This document shows, one piece after another, positions 1 to 12,396 of a stretch of DNA of 64,000 bases. Position numbers and translations under genes: made by a program. The notes beneath the pieces were generated by a model. That model ran no database searches and was not told the DNA's origin. It saw nothing but the letters and a program-made list of their open reading frames with translations. Origin of the DNA: Oxytricha trifallax (lineage: Eukaryota > Ciliophora > Spirotrichea > Sporadotrichida > Oxytrichidae); assembly GCA_000711775.1 (NCBI GenBank), contig ARYC01017758.1, positions 1-64,000 of the forward strand, written 5' to 3'. The stretch's first letter is position 1. Each line of letters starts with the position of its first letter.

Positions 1-2
1 TA

Positions 3-836
3 CAAGCACTAAAGCTTCCAATTTTAAATGTAATTGACCTTAAAGAATGTAAGGAAAGTTATCTTATACTTGAGGACAAGTTTGAGAAAAAGGTCATAAC
101 TGATAAGCAGTTCGCATACAAGATTTATCCATTCAACTACTTTAAATGCGATGACAAGTATCAAATGGAATTTGTCAATGAGTACTAAGCTCTTACTAAA
201 GCAAGGGATAGACAGTGCAGATTTATAATTAAGCTCGATGCAATACTCCTTGCTCAAGATCATGTTGCTTTTCGCCTCCCTCTATATTAAATGACTTTAA
301 GAGACTACATTTAAGATTAAAGAGTTCCAAAGTAGCTACCTCTTATTCTTACAAATGTTTGCAAAGGCATAGAAGAGCTGCACACTTTAGGGTATGTTCA
401 TAGAGACTTGAAGCCTGAGAATATTATGCTTGACTTTTCACCTCTCAGAGTAGTAATAATTGATTTCAATAGATCATAAAGAGTTGAAGCTTCAGGACTT
501 GGCAACGTTTATGGTACTCCTGGATACTTTCCAGAAAGGGAGGACTGGAGAGATGGTGATATTAAGTGGGATGTATGGGCTCTAGCAGCAATTATTGCTG
601 AATGCGATATGCAAAGAAATGATTACTATAGCTGTAAGAGAGAGAAAGATTCAAAGCAGAGAATACAGCAATATCTAGACTAGAATAAGATAAAAGGTAA
701 AATGAAAGATATGGCTGAGCAGATTATCTTAAGACCAAACCACAGAGCAGAGCAAACAATAGACTAAATGATCAATTGGATAGGAGATATCAAATTTAGA
801 AAATTAGCACATGATGCCAAGGTATAGTTTGAGTGA
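3..836 (+). CDS. TBE-encoded '57 kDa' protein, kinase-like half (5' truncated)
   Basis: An open frame of 278 codons (TAA/TAG read as Gln), cut by the window start and ending in TGA at 834-836. It shows a protein-kinase catalytic loop, HRDLKPEN, about 130 residues in, followed by a DFN motif in place of the usual DFG, and a GTPGYFPER segment resembling an activation loop. It aligns along its whole visible length with the minus-strand ORF 38414-39838 of the complete TBE, and both end at the same point. The N-terminal zinc fingers seen in that copy are outside the window. This is the kinase/zinc-finger protein known from TBEs, whose role in transposition is not established. DFN may mean altered metal binding. 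Confidence 0.9.
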
Positions 837-859
837 ATAGTAAAAATAAAACCCCTCTA

Positions 860-997
860 ATACACACTACTATACATTACATTTAAACATTAAACCCCTA
901 CATAAACCCTATTAAAACCCTAATAAAGAATGCACTAATAGTCTACTTTTATCAATCAAAAACTCAATCAAACTACTGAAAGGGTTTTGGCGTTTTG
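860..997. repeat. TBE terminal inverted repeat (right end)
   Basis: About 138 bp that match the inverted repeats at 38251-38389 and 42161-42300, including the ACCCC-rich blocks and the C4A4-like tip. ATT follows directly and is the likely target-site duplication. Confidence 0.88.
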
Positions 998-1130
998 ATT
1001 GTTTCAGAGGTCATTGGAGAATACATTTTAATATCTTTTTATTTTTTTTTACATTTTGAGGGACTAACCTAAATCTTTAAAGGAAATTTAAGAAGAGTCA
1101 AAGCTTAATGGTTTAAACTATCTTATTTAG

Positions 1131-1988
1131 GATCCACTAAAGGAATCAATTATTGACCGAATGTTTGTGTCCCTGAAATAAAAAGAATTAGATATCATGA
1201 ATAAAAAGCACTCAAATGTTATTCCACTATCTCAATAGTCTAGTGACCCTAATTCCTCTCCTGCTTTAATTAGAAATACCATTCTATCTTAAGAGTATAT
1301 TGATGAACACAGTCCCTGAAAATACAAAGAGAAATAGATTCACATTAAAAATACATGGAAAAAGAGATTGAGATTTTTTAGAGGTAGTAAGTATAGCAAA
1401 AGTAGGACTTTGAAAATAGCTTGAAAAGGTTACAAATTGAAATGGATTCTAAACATAAAAGCGAGTTGAATGTTGCCAGGAAAGTTATGTTTAAGAAAGA
1501 ATAAGAAGTTTATTAATTAAAATCTATGATTGATATTTAGCAGAATTATTCCTGCAATAGTAAATGCTCTATTTTTATTTGGATTATTAAATTAAACTTT
1601 AATTTAAAATAGTATTAGTCTCTTTAGAGGTAGTTTGAAGAGTTAAAGTAATTCAAAGAAAAATAGGCGATGTATGAAAATAATAAAGATCATAATTTAG
1701 GAACTGCTGTTTAAAATACTCAATATTATAAACATTGATTTTAATTTAATTATATATTTTTTATAATCTTAGCCAAGCATAGAAAGCTCAGAAATTTTAG
1801 GAGGATATAATAAGAATTTTGGATATGGATTAGATGCTTAAAATGCAAAGATGATAAACAATATAATAAATTTAATCTTATCAGATATAATTCACTATTT
1901 AATATAATAAATTTTTCATAATAATGGTAAGATTGATGAGCTTATGAATGAGTAAAAACTAATATTTAAGATGTTTAATCATAAATGA
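1131..1988 (+). CDS. Predicted coiled-coil protein (multi-exon or multi-MDS)
   Basis: A gene of unknown function that starts after TTTAG at 1130, probably an intron or IES border, and runs to TGA at 1986-1988. The readable segments are Ser/Asn-rich at first, then strongly heptad-like with many Glu, Lys and Gln (for example SLKRLQIEMDSKHKSEL), then a tail after an AT-rich gap at about 1725-1773. The frame changes by one base near 1316, where an in-frame TGA appears although the coiled-coil frame is open on both sides. The true start is not certain; ATG 1158 is in frame. No family was recognised. Confidence 0.55.
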
Positions 1989-2427
1989 GGGAACCGTATA
2001 ATTAAGTAGCATATATTTATTATTAATTGTAATTAAATACTCTGTTAGAGAATATTAATTATAAAATTAATAGAATATTGCAGATATTTAGAATGATAAA
2101 TGTTAAAAATTATATTAAAATTATTATATTTTAGTTGTGAAATTCATGAATTATATAATCTATGCAAATTTATAAACATTATAACCAATAAAATATATAA
2201 AAAATAGTTTTTAAGTCTGTCACATTTATTTTCTCGGCTATTTAAAAATTTTAATTTATAATTCATTGTTTAATAATTTTAATTATAAACCAAGATGGAA
2301 CTCGTTGAAAGAGAAAGAGAAGCTTCAAAATAGAAAAGTTCAAGAGCTTGTTTAATATTTCGATGTTTATTATTAATCTTGATTTATTTTGAACTTAATA
2401 ATTTAAATTTAAAATCAAATATATTAA

Positions 2428-3193
2428 ATGGCGGCTGCTAACCCTTGGGGTTTAGATGAATAAAAATACTTCACAGATGTGGGAGGAATCTCAAATTTCT
2501 TCTAGTTTTAATCATAAGTTATGCAATAAAACTCTAACAATCAATATCAAGTAAGGCATGGTTGAAATTTTTTAAAAAATTAATTTTTAGATAAATAAAT
2601 TGATGAATATTAACTAGATATTGGGAATATAACTTAAACTTAACAAGAAAATTAGAAATAGTTTGTGGATGTGCTCACTAATATACTTGAAATGCAGAAT
2701 TAATATCATAGTGACTCCCTTGAATTTGAACACATATCTTCTTTGACAAAGTATAAATTCATAAATAATTATTGAATTATATATAAATTATATAAATATG
2801 CATTTTTATACTCAGACCTACTACTTTAACATTCTTGCTGTAACTTTATTCTAAATTTAATATCCCCGATTTATAGAATAATCAACTTAAATATACACAA
2901 AACTTTCAAATTTTTTGAAATTAGTTCTCTAATCAAAGGACCATCTGCTTTTGACTTTGAAAAACACACAACTTGACCAAGATAATTGTTTGATTATTGA
3001 GAGAAAATACCATGAATTAATTCTAAGCGTTTTAGCTAATATGGCCAATGATCTATGTGAGGAATCTAGTTTCAAAGTTATGTGCAAGTGTAGTGGGGAA
3101 ATCAATGCGAAATAAATAAAAGGAATTGGAAACAACGATAAAATTATTTCTACACTTATTTATAATTAGATTTATTTTAATTATAAAATTTGA
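2428..3193 (+). CDS. Unknown protein with two introns
   Basis: Starts at ATG 2428 (MAAANPWGLDE) and reads through three segments joined by probable introns: one that opens with GTAAGG near 2550 and closes with TTTTTAG near 2590, and one that opens with GTATAAAT after 2749 and closes with ACTCAG at about 2817. The second segment is Gln/Glu-rich and helical; the third has a Cys pair (CKCSGE) near its end. The formal TGA is at 3191-3193, but AT-rich sequence begins before it. A further coding-like stretch at about 3214-3300 (YQKYLDQLSEFQK) may be the next MDS, so the gene could extend to about 3330. Function not recognised. Confidence 0.55.
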
Positions 3194-3502
3194 TTTATTA
3201 ATTTTATTACTTAGTAGTGCTAGATTTATCAAAAATATCTGGATTAGTTGTCAGAATTTTAAAAATGCTTTAATTTAACTATAGTTGATCTTTTATTTGC
3301 ATTTTTGTTGCAGATTTATTTTTTATATCAACTTTTAAAAAAAAAAAGAAAGAAAAATTTGAAGTACAAAAATATTATATTTTAGTAATATTAAAATAAA
3401 TAAATAAAGATTAAACTAAGGCAAATAACTATTTATTTACCTCGACTAGACATAAAATATGAAGATTTTCTTTTGATAAACAAAATCTATAGACAATTAT
3501 AT

Positions 3503-4251
3503 TCATAATATGTACCATTTAAATTATTAATGAATAGTTTAAGCTAGACAATTGGCGAATATGTAAACAAGAATGCTAGGTTAAAGGAATCTGAGTAGAA
3601 ATGGCCCCTATGCTTTTTCAGCAATTTCATTATAACTGTAAAGATTGTGATGCCTTGCTCTCTGAACAAGCATGTATAGCGACCAGAAATTATTGATTGC
3701 TCCAATGCTTATCATCATTATTCCAAATATCCAACCATTCTCTTAAAACACTTTCGGAAATGTTAACACTCCAGTACCAATAGCTGAAACACACAATGAA
3801 AATATGCTCCCTCTCAAACTCCCAGAGTCCATTCTAGATAAGTTTCTCTGCATAAATGATCTTCTGCTTAAAGCTATTTACAAATGTTAAAGAAAATTAA
3901 CTTACAATTCAAAGATTATCGAGTGACTGTGTCATCCCTTTTAATATCATCCTTGTCTGGGTGTAAAATTCCCTTCAATGATCTCATACTGTTTAATAAG
4001 CTTTATAGAGATGAAATAATACTATCATCTTATATTGCTTCTGTCAAAGCCAAACTTTCATTTAATTTCATGTCAAATTCACTCTATATTAATCTCTTCT
4101 CAGAATTGGCGTCATCTGAGTTGTATTTAACAGATTCTTTCGGTGAGTTTATTTGTTATTTGTGAAATTCCTAGGTAGGTTCTTAGTCCTAGTCTATAAT
4201 TTGAAATTTTTCAATGATATTATAATCTGGTAAGTTATTATCGTCTTCCAT
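3503..4251 (-). CDS. Amino-acid transporter (AAAP/SLC38 type), 5' part only
   Basis: ATG at 4251 opens a charged cytosolic N-terminus of about 120 residues. A short intron (GTAAGT...AAATAG, about 3882-3895 region) follows, then the hallmark start of AAAP transporters: SLRGSIFSLCVSAIGTG, a first membrane helix, a second helix (WIFGIMMISIGAI) and the start of the third (SILVYIF). The frame stops at 3503 in AT-rich DNA after roughly a third of a normal transporter of about 450 residues. The rest is not visible nearby, so it lies in another MDS outside the window or the copy is truncated. It is a paralogue of the gene at 55890-58534, with the same first-helix motif. It would move neutral amino acids across a membrane, driven by protons or sodium. 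Confidence 0.75.
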
Positions 4252-4372
4252 TTTCAAAAGTAATTTTCAATGTTCTATTTATATAAATTAATTAAATAGA
4301 TTTAAGTTAATTATAGGTAAATTAATTTAAATAATAATTCAATAAGCACTAATATTATATGATAATGCTATT

Positions 4373-6313
4373 TCAATCTAAGTCTATCAACAAATTAGTG
4401 GTCTCATTTAAGTTCAGGTTCTGAACGTCTCTGTAGTTAATGAAGGTGGTCTTTAGATTGAAGGCATGTAAATACTTAATCTTCTTTTTACACTTTCCAT
4501 TAAGCTCCTTTGTGATCGTAATTTCAGAGAAGTCATCATTAAGATGCTTTATGTAGTGGACTGGCCCAAGGACTTCTACAACTTTAGTTGTTTAGTAATC
4601 ATGCAGGTAAAGTCCTCAATATACTTATCATTAATTACTTTTTGTCTCTCTATTTTGCCCAAGACGGGAACTTAATCTTTCCAAAGAAGCAGTAAGCTTG
4701 CTCTCTATTAATTGTGTCTTTGGAGGGTGCTAAAATTATGAGCTCTGTTTACCATCAGTTTTATAAACTTGATACTGTTTGTTGAGCAAGTCTAATATTT
4801 CCTTTACTTATTTTCAAGATTGGCGTCACTTGTAAAGCAATTTATCTAAACTAAATAGTGAAGGGTGGCCTTGGTCATTCTAATTTATATGGGATTGAGA
4901 TTTTCAATGTTAGATTTAGTAAGCTAAGCTAAAAAGTATTTAAAAACTTTTGGGGAAATGTGGTCTATTTCTTGCAAAAAACTATCATAAATTCTTGTTA
5001 AACTTTTTATTGTCAATTTATTATCATATCTCTTCATGAATCCACCATTGATTATCTCCAAATTTTACAATACAGTTTTATCTACCAATATAAACATAAA
5101 TTATATAACCATATTTAGATTCTTCAATGTATCAAGGAAATCTGTAAAGTCCATCTTGCTTAAACTTCCAGATTAGTATCTTTTGAATGTCTCTTAAACT
5201 GTTTTATTATTGGCAATATAAAGATAAATTAAACTGCATTTTATATTATATGTAGTTATTCGTAACCAATAATTAATTTGACTCTGTCGTAGTCTAGTTT
5301 ATTTTATAAGATTCTTATTTACATTAAATTTTATGGAAAGGTGAGGCTATATATATTGAAATTAGTTATCCAGGACATGAACCTATTCAAACTAGTTGTA
5401 AGTTCATTATACATCCAATTCATTCATATATTTGTAATAATAAATTCTTCATGATATACAACATTCTTTCCACACATTAGCAATATAAAGTACAACAATT
5501 TGCACTCAACTTTGGCAATTTCTTGCCTGTTATTGCATAACTAAATAAAATAAATCATCCACAATGATATTATATTTATTCATAGTATTTTGCATAATAA
5601 TGTACTTTAAGATTTTGGAGATAATAAAATTAAAATATGAGATAATGTCAAACTGCATGTTCATTAATTCTTAATTTACCCCAAAAGTTGCACCTACTTC
5701 ATTAACAAAAAATGTTAACTTTTAAAGTATCTTTTCAAATTCTTCTTGATCCATTAATTTGCTATCCAATCAGATTAATAATATAACTAAATCATATATT
5801 ACTTGTATTTATATAAATATAATAGTTGGTTGAAATGGTTGAAATGGTTGATAGAACAAGTCAGAGTCTTCTTTAACTCAATGCTTTAACCGTTCTCATA
5901 AAGTTTCTTTAAAATCATAGCGAAACTCTGTAAGAATGATTATGGGTTTGATAGTTTATTCTTCTCTGTTACTGTATTTTCCAAGTAATTTCATTTATAA
6001 AATATTCTCATTTCATAAATCTAAAGTAAGTGGACATAAATTTATCTAGAGAATAAATGGATTCATCGGTTAAGCGTATTTTATGAACATCTATGATTCT
6101 TGTTATCATTCTAAGCAAGTCTTCCTCATCTTTATTAGTTAGCTAAAATATTCTAAAGAATTTCAACTTACAACTTACTTATAATCATGCAATAATTCTA
6201 ACAGTATTAAGTGTGATTATATCAACAAGAACTTTGCTTAAAACCATCTAAACATCCCTTATTTTAATTTATGATATTCTAAATGCTACCTATTCAATCT
6301 TCTCCGATGCCAT
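4373..6313 (-). pseudogene. Long unknown gene with several frame breaks
   Basis: Begins at ATG 6313 (MASEKIEQVAF) and can be followed to TGA at 4373-4375, about 550-600 residues. The product is mostly helical, with no signal peptide, and ends in a Lys-rich segment (NGKCKKKIKYLHAF). It does not resemble any family I know. At least five one-base frame changes are needed (near 5530, 5440, 4810, 4650 and 4610), plus one AT-rich gap near 6150-6170 that may be an intron or IES. Either this copy is decaying or the sequence contains indel errors. It is listed as pseudogene-like for that reason; the coding signal itself is clear. Confidence 0.5.
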
Positions 6314-6866
6314 GTTTGAATGTTTGAAGCAAGGTGTGTTGTATACTTTTCAAACATCTCCATCACTGGCTTGCTTCTCAGGTATTCATATCAAATACAT
6401 AGAATAGTATTTTTTTAAATAGTTTTAAATATCTTTCTCGGTATTTTTATTTAAATTAATTTCATATTTGTTTGTTTATTATTTGATTATAACTCAAATA
6501 GTAATTGATTATATTTGCCTAATAGCAATCATACTAATAGAAAACCTGATTATAATATCAATTCAAGTATTTTCTTAGCAAGTAATACTAAAATATGAAA
6601 TTATAAATCTATAAAGTGAACTTTTGAATAAAATTTTCAAAAAATGTAGTAAGATTTACAAATACAATCATTTTTTTATATATAAGCTTTAGTTAAGCTA
6701 TTTAATATATTATAGGCTTACATTTTCTCTTAAAATAAATAAATTAAAACTATTTCGAAAATATCCTTATAGATCAATATTAATTAATATGGATAATCTA
6801 AATTTAATTCATATAAATTTAGACAAATCTAATATACTTTTCCTTCTAAAAAGATTAAATAATTTT
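6314..6866. other. AT-rich spacer without recognisable gene
   Basis: Strongly AT-rich DNA between two minus-strand genes. I see no long open frame on either strand under the Gln code, and no inverted repeat. Confidence 0.5.
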
Positions 6867-7355
6867 TCAAGAGGATTATCTCATAATAAGTGAATATCTT
6901 TTCCTTTATATTTGAGTTCTAAAGCATGCCCCTAAAACAATCGATAGTTTTAAAAGTTTATTTTCAATTATTTGAATTGATTCCATAACTTGCAATTTGT
7001 TCATAATACAGTACTTCAATATCATAAAAAAGTGAACCAAAGTGTCATGTTTCTAAAAGTTTTCCTCCTCGCTCCTTCTTAGAATGGCGTTTGCATTATC
7101 AAGAGTTTATTTTTACTTTTGCTCGTCTTCTGACTAATAACTCTAAGTCTCTATTTATTCAGACTCCTGCTCTACGTTTATACTATTGAAGCTTTTATTC
7201 AAAGATGGCTTATTGTTTTGTGAATATTTTGAATTACTAGTTTCACTTGACTTTTGTTGCGGTACTTAAATGATCAAATCGATTTTCTTTAAATTAGGAA
7301 TCGTTTATTTTGCCGAATATCTAGGGTTTAGCCTTTCTTTGCTGATTTTAATCAT
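6867..7355 (-). CDS. Unknown Gln/Ser/Asn-rich protein, 162 residues
   Basis: One uninterrupted frame from ATG 7355, preceded in frame by TGA, to TGA at 6867-6869. The N-terminal two thirds are low-complexity (KSSETSNSKYSQNNK, then many Gln and Glu). The C-terminal part is a probable helix (HFFMILKYCIMNKLQVMESI). No family recognised. The frame is clean, unlike several neighbours, but further MDSs could extend it on the 3' side, where the sequence turns AT-rich. Confidence 0.55.
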
Positions 7356-8136
7356 TTTTTGCTTTGGATTAATTAAAATACCTCACTTATTATTTGCCGT
7401 AAAGACTTTTCTCATTCTAAATCATTTTAAATTAGTAATAATAGGCTATGTTGAAGGTAGAGGGCAAGTGAGAAGAGTAGATTGATCCTATCTTCTAAAA
7501 TAGGGAGATAGATTAATTTAAGAATAGAGATTTATTTAACATATTTATTAAAAATAAATATCATCTTAAAATTAATAAGATTCGAGAAACACTTCATTCA
7601 ACTTGCAATAATATATAATATTAATCAAATGACATTAATATAGAGGAAAAATATCAGCTTTAATTGCATTAAAATCTTAATATGATATTCTTTATAAAGT
7701 AATTTGTTTTTATTTTATAATATTTTACTTCTCTTTCTAAAATATCTTTGGCTTTTAAGAATTATTAGACTTTTGTTTATTATAGTGAAATTTGAATAAA
7801 TCTGATATTTTGAACCATTAATCTAAAATTAAATTTACTTCTAATTTAAATGGTATAAAATGAATTATTATTCCACTTTTAATTCTCGAAATTATAATTA
7901 ATAATTAGGAATAATACGAGCGTAATGTGGGGTAGAATCTGATGCAAAGTTTAATGCTAAATAATCTGATGCGTGTGTTGATTTCTCTTTATATCCTCTG
8001 TGATTCTCTCTCATTCACTTAATATTATTATTTAGCATTAATTAAATAGCTCTAATTTATATAAGTTATTCAATTATGGATTACTTGATGTCTCTGTTGG
8101 CAGTGCTCACGGCTGCTGCCACTGAGCAGTAGTCGC
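7356..8136. other. AT-rich intergenic region
   Basis: About 780 bases without a supported gene. The plus-strand open frame at 7270-7485 is the reverse of the coding frame described above. The GC-richer bases near 8090-8136 are the 3' flank of the V-ATPase gene. Confidence 0.5.
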
Positions 8137-8693
8137 TCAGAAGTTGCCCTTGACGACCTTTGGAATCTCGATGTTGACGCTGAGTACGTTCTTTACAAGC
8201 AGATCGATTACGGCCTCCTTGTTCTTTTGGAATTCCTTCTGGATGTTGACCATATCTCTCTGCTCATTACTTCCATCACTAGCACCCTCTTCCTCGATCT
8301 TCTGCTTCAACTATAATACAAATTTATAGCAACTTATAATCATCACAAGCTTGAGCATGTCTCATGAACAAGGGTATTTATTACTTACTCTGGCAAGTTC
8401 TCTTTGATACTCAGCTTCTTTATCTACTCTGTATTGGGCAATCACCGCTCACAAATAATAATCATATATATTAAGTAATAATGATAATAGTGAAGATCTC
8501 TCTTGGCCTCCTCTTTGATTGACTTCAAGCGGTTATTCCTAGTGTACATAGATAAACAATAAGGGATTCAATTATAAATTACTTAACTATTTTTATATTA
8601 GAATTTTTAGTTATACTTTCTGTTGAGGGCTTCTGAGACTTTTTTGTTAATTTAGTTTCCAGCCTTAAGCAACTCTTGAAGGTTCTACTCCAT
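8137..8693 (-). CDS. VMA10: V-type H+-ATPase subunit G
   Basis: Small stalk subunit of the V1 sector, which links the catalytic head to the membrane ring of the proton pump. ATG 8693 begins the typical start (MEQNLQELLKAGNQINKKV), followed by R-N-N-R-L-K-S-I-K-E-E-A, then YRVDKEAEYQRELAR, then the C-terminal block ending IPKVVKGNF and TGA at 8137-8139. The order matches the family and the length, about 120 residues, is normal. Three gaps interrupt it: two AT-rich inserts of about 45-60 bp near 8555-8620 and 8446-8490, probably IESs, and one intron at about 8311-8387 (GTAAGTAATA...ATTATAG) that joins in phase after ELAR. No in-frame TGA and no frame break were seen. It is the cleanest gene of the left part. 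Confidence 0.88.
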
Positions 8694-8857
8694 ATCGCAC
8701 TGTTATTAATTTATATAGATTTTTATATTATTAATCAATAAAAATATATAGCACTTTCTTATTATCTTTTCACTATTCAAAATTATCAATATAACTTAAT
8801 GCTTTCATTGTATTATATTTCATGAAATAAATATAGAGAGTATTATAATTTGTAAAT

Positions 8858-11800
8858 ATGAAAAAAGCGTATGATTATTTTTCAAATAAACACTAAGTAA
8901 TTATACAATAGCAACCACAGCATCACAAGAAGCAATATAACCTGCAATAAAATACTAATTAAAATTTCGATAACCCTAATGGTTCGAATCTTAGTGGGGA
9001 TTAAAGTAGTAGAATATCTCATAATGTTTAATCTTCAGATAGGAGACATCTCGCTTCAAGCATAGAACCATAAGCTAAAGTCAGAGATTAGCATTTAAAT
9101 TACAATAATAGAAAAGCTGAAATCAAAGATCCCTCCATCATTTCAATTGCTTAAGTTTCAGCACCTAATTCTTTGAAAAATTCTAAAAATAATGGCTCAT
9201 AAAGCAACTATAGATGTAGCAGTTAAATAGGGTAGAATGATTTTCAGAGATAAAACTCTTAAAATTTAAATTAACAGGAAAATATTGGGTTGTAAGTGCC
9301 TCAGTCAGGTGAGACTATGAAATGAGTAGAGTAAAAAGTTATGGTAATTTGTCATAGAAAAACAGCAAATAAAGCAAAGCTATTCACAATCAATACTAGA
9401 CAAATGTAAATGGCTTCAGTTTGCCTAAAAAACAGCATCCTTATTAGTACATAATAAACAAACAAAACATAAATAACTATTTCAAAGTGAATGCTCCTCC
9501 AAATGACTAAGTCAAAAAGGATAATCCTTAGCATTAGTCAAGGGAAGAGGCAACTCAACTGCTCTTATAGTACAGCTCCAATTATTAGAAAGGTTTATCT
9601 TCTGACATAATTGGACTGAGTATAGGAACTGCAGCTGATCAAATCGCAACTAAAAGAGACAGCTCACCAAGATTTCTGTAAATAAACCTAAAAATGTTTA
9701 ATAATTACATGACGAGTGGAAACAATCCTCAAAGTATCTTACCTCAATAACAGTAATTTATGGCTTAGGAACAAATTCACCCAAACTAAAATAATTTCAC
9801 AACTATTGATAGTAAAATATACGATGATGAGTCTGTTAATTAGACTTAGATTACACCTTAAATATTGTTGTTGTTACAGTAGCACAAATAAAATAGCAAT
9901 ACCAATACTATAACCAGTAGTAGAGAAAGAATCAGGAAAGCACGAGATCCAATGAAAAAGTCAATATAAGATGATGATACTTTAAATCTGATATCACAAG
10001 AGTCAAAGAAAAGCATTGAATTACAACAACTAATCGAAAAAAGAGCAAAAATAATTTAAGTGTTGATATTCTGGCATAATGCAAACAAACAAGGAGGGTA
10101 TATTCAAAATTTGCATAAAATAAAAGCTCTAAATATGTTCTAGAATTAATACACAGATGATCATTAAACTCATAAAACACCTACTCATAATCCTCCATAT
10201 CAACAAATATTAATGATATTGGTTAAACGATTCATCACTCCTTTTGTGAGAAGAAGCGACCACAATCTGAACTTTAAAACGCTCCACTTTACTAGAAGTG
10301 CCAATAATCACTGTAAAATTAAAATCAGTAGTAGCGCATTTCAAATAGCAAACTTAAGCCATTAAATGTTGAGAAACCTATCAACGGTTTCTCAAATCTA
10401 AGTAGTTTGATAAATTCAAAGACCAATTAATCATCAAATATCAAAGACCAAAATTATAAGATAAATAACAATACACCCAGATTAGGATCATAAAGCAGCT
10501 GTTGCATCCTATAAAATGGCAGAAAATCTTTGTCTAATTTACATCAATAAAGTAGTAGTAAAAATATAGATGAAAGTAGCATTTTAGAAGAAATATCACC
10601 AAACTAGAAGAATCATGTAAACGTTCTTGTTTAGCTATTAGATGATAAAAATAAGTATATCAAATAGTTACTTAAGAAAGTTGATAAACTGACTGATATA
10701 TTAAAAAAGAATTAGATTGAAATACCAGTTAAAATTGCTAGAGATAATCAAAATGAATTAGAAACTTATAGAAAGGGAAGTGTTTCAAGGTTAAGAGTTA
10801 AAGCTGTAAATCAATCACCTACTAATAACAGCAAGAGTAGAAGTTAGTTAATGTTTAACATTTAATTAAATCCTTTAATTTTTATTCTAAAATTTAAGAC
10901 ATTATATATGACTTTAATTGAATGCTTTGTTAAATAATATTATTGTACTCAAATAGTTTAAATATATGAAGTAGAAGTCAATTTAACATCCAAAGAGCTA
11001 AGAGTGCTGCCTTGATATCAAACATTCAAAAGAGTAAAACAATAAGAAAGACTTACCTTAGTAAGAACTAGACAACTCCTTCATTTAAAGCATAAACAAT
11101 AACTTTGATAAAGTTTTCAACAATCTGAATCATTTGAAGCTTGAAAACATAAAATTAATGCGAGAAGTTTTATCAATGACATGCTGTCACTTTCTATCGA
11201 GAGGATACTTCTATCGAATATCATGTAAACTTGATTAATGACAATTCAAGGCAAGAATCATCTTAAATTTAGAGCAACATTATGGAGGATTGTAATTATG
11301 TGAGTGTCAATAATGGGGGCTTTAATACTAACTGTAATGTTTCTTAGGATGATAGTTATTAAGATTACCTGAACAATTCTTTATTTTAAAAAAAATTAGA
11401 ATGCACTTGATTTTATTGATACTAATTAATGCAGACCTAGATCCTAATGAGGAACTAAAAGAGATAAAAGTTCAGATAAAAGAAAAGTAATAAAGTCTTC
11501 AAGTAACATCAAAGGAAGAAAGAGTGTTTCACATTCTAAAACAGCGTCTGTAAGAGCATCATCAAAGAATACTGCAAGAGGTAATGGAGGATCATAATCT
11601 TAAATAAATAGTCACTAGACTGTAGCAACGAGTCAAATTAATCACAGTATGATAAATCAATAGAGCAAAAAGACTAATCCAAGTTAATTTAAAAGAAATG
11701 CACCAAGTCATAGACCACCAACGAGCACAGGTGTAACTAGTAATGTTCATAGTAACGTGAATCCTAAATCCAAGAAAATAGCACAGTCAAACTTAAATAT

Positions 11801-12235
11801 TGCTACAAAAAGTAAGAAACCTTCAATAGCTTCCTCTTCAGCAATGGATAACTATAATTCTAAACAACAGCAATCCTAAGCATATATTCATCATCCTACT
11901 AGCAGTGCTTTCCAATCAATAACCAGCGTCAAGGATAACCCTCCCAGAAGTAAACAATATCAGACTCAAATTTTTCCAGATAAAATTCTCATAAGTCAAA
12001 CGCTTAATAAATTCAAAAGCAGAGCGAGCAATATCAAATCATTCTTGATCAACTAACCTAAAGCTAAACTTAAATGAAAGTCAAAGATAAAAAGATCGAG
12101 AAACACAAGGAATTTATAAATAAACTCAAGGGATCGCTAGAGTAAGTTCTAGTTGAACATAAAAAACAGGCTGAACAATTAAAAATCCAAAAGAAAGAGC
12201 TTAGAGCTCTAAAGAGTAAGCTAACACTTCAATGA
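8858..12235 (+). CDS. Large Gln/Asn/Ser-rich protein with C-terminal coiled coil
   Basis: Starts at ATG 8858 and is coding-like for 3.3 kb, to TGA at 12233-12235, roughly 1050 residues. Most of it is low-complexity Gln/Asn/Ser, with islands of helix such as VNVLVQLLDDKNKYIKQLL near 10620-10690 and a basic, Ser-rich stretch (VIKSSSNIKGRKSVSHS). The end is a coiled coil (KDKKIEKHKEFINKL). A clean IES lies at 10845-10978 between two copies of AGTAGAAGT. One-base frame breaks appear near 9315, 10410, 11100, 11180 and 12073. No enzyme domain was recognised. Proteins of this type in ciliates are often cytoskeletal, but that is only analogy. Confidence 0.65.
10845..10978. other. IES with 9-bp pointer AGTAGAAGT
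   Basis: A 134-bp AT-rich insert inside the Q/N-rich gene. AGTAGAAGT occurs at 10836-10844 and again at 10970-10978. Removing the insert with one copy of the repeat continues the frame from SKSRS into QFNIQRAKSAALI. Confidence 0.75.
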
Positions 12236-12396
12236 AATATAAATAAGATGAAGTGTTTTGGTTTGAAATTTATATTAATTTTCACTATAATGAAACAAGT
12301 TTAGTTAATATGAATGAGTGAGTAAGTGTATAAACTTAATTAGAATCATTGATTATTCAGAAAATAATTAAACAATCATTAACCAACAATAAAAAC

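Larger units (their letters stand above)
1..997. mobile_element. Telomere-bearing element (TBE), right-end fragment
   Basis: The right part of a TBE transposon. It ends at 997 with the reverse complement of a C4A4-like tip (CAAAACGCC at the end on the minus strand) followed by ATT at 998-1000, the same trinucleotide that flanks the complete TBE at 38251-42300. Its terminal region matches that element's inverted repeat nearly base for base. The only gene visible here is the kinase half of the large TBE ORF. The rest of the element lies outside the window. The tip carries one change, GGCG instead of GGGG. Confidence 0.93.

Noticed and set aside
3..836. Kinase as a cellular gene
   Set aside because: It aligns end to end with the kinase half of the complete TBE and is followed by the TBE inverted repeat.
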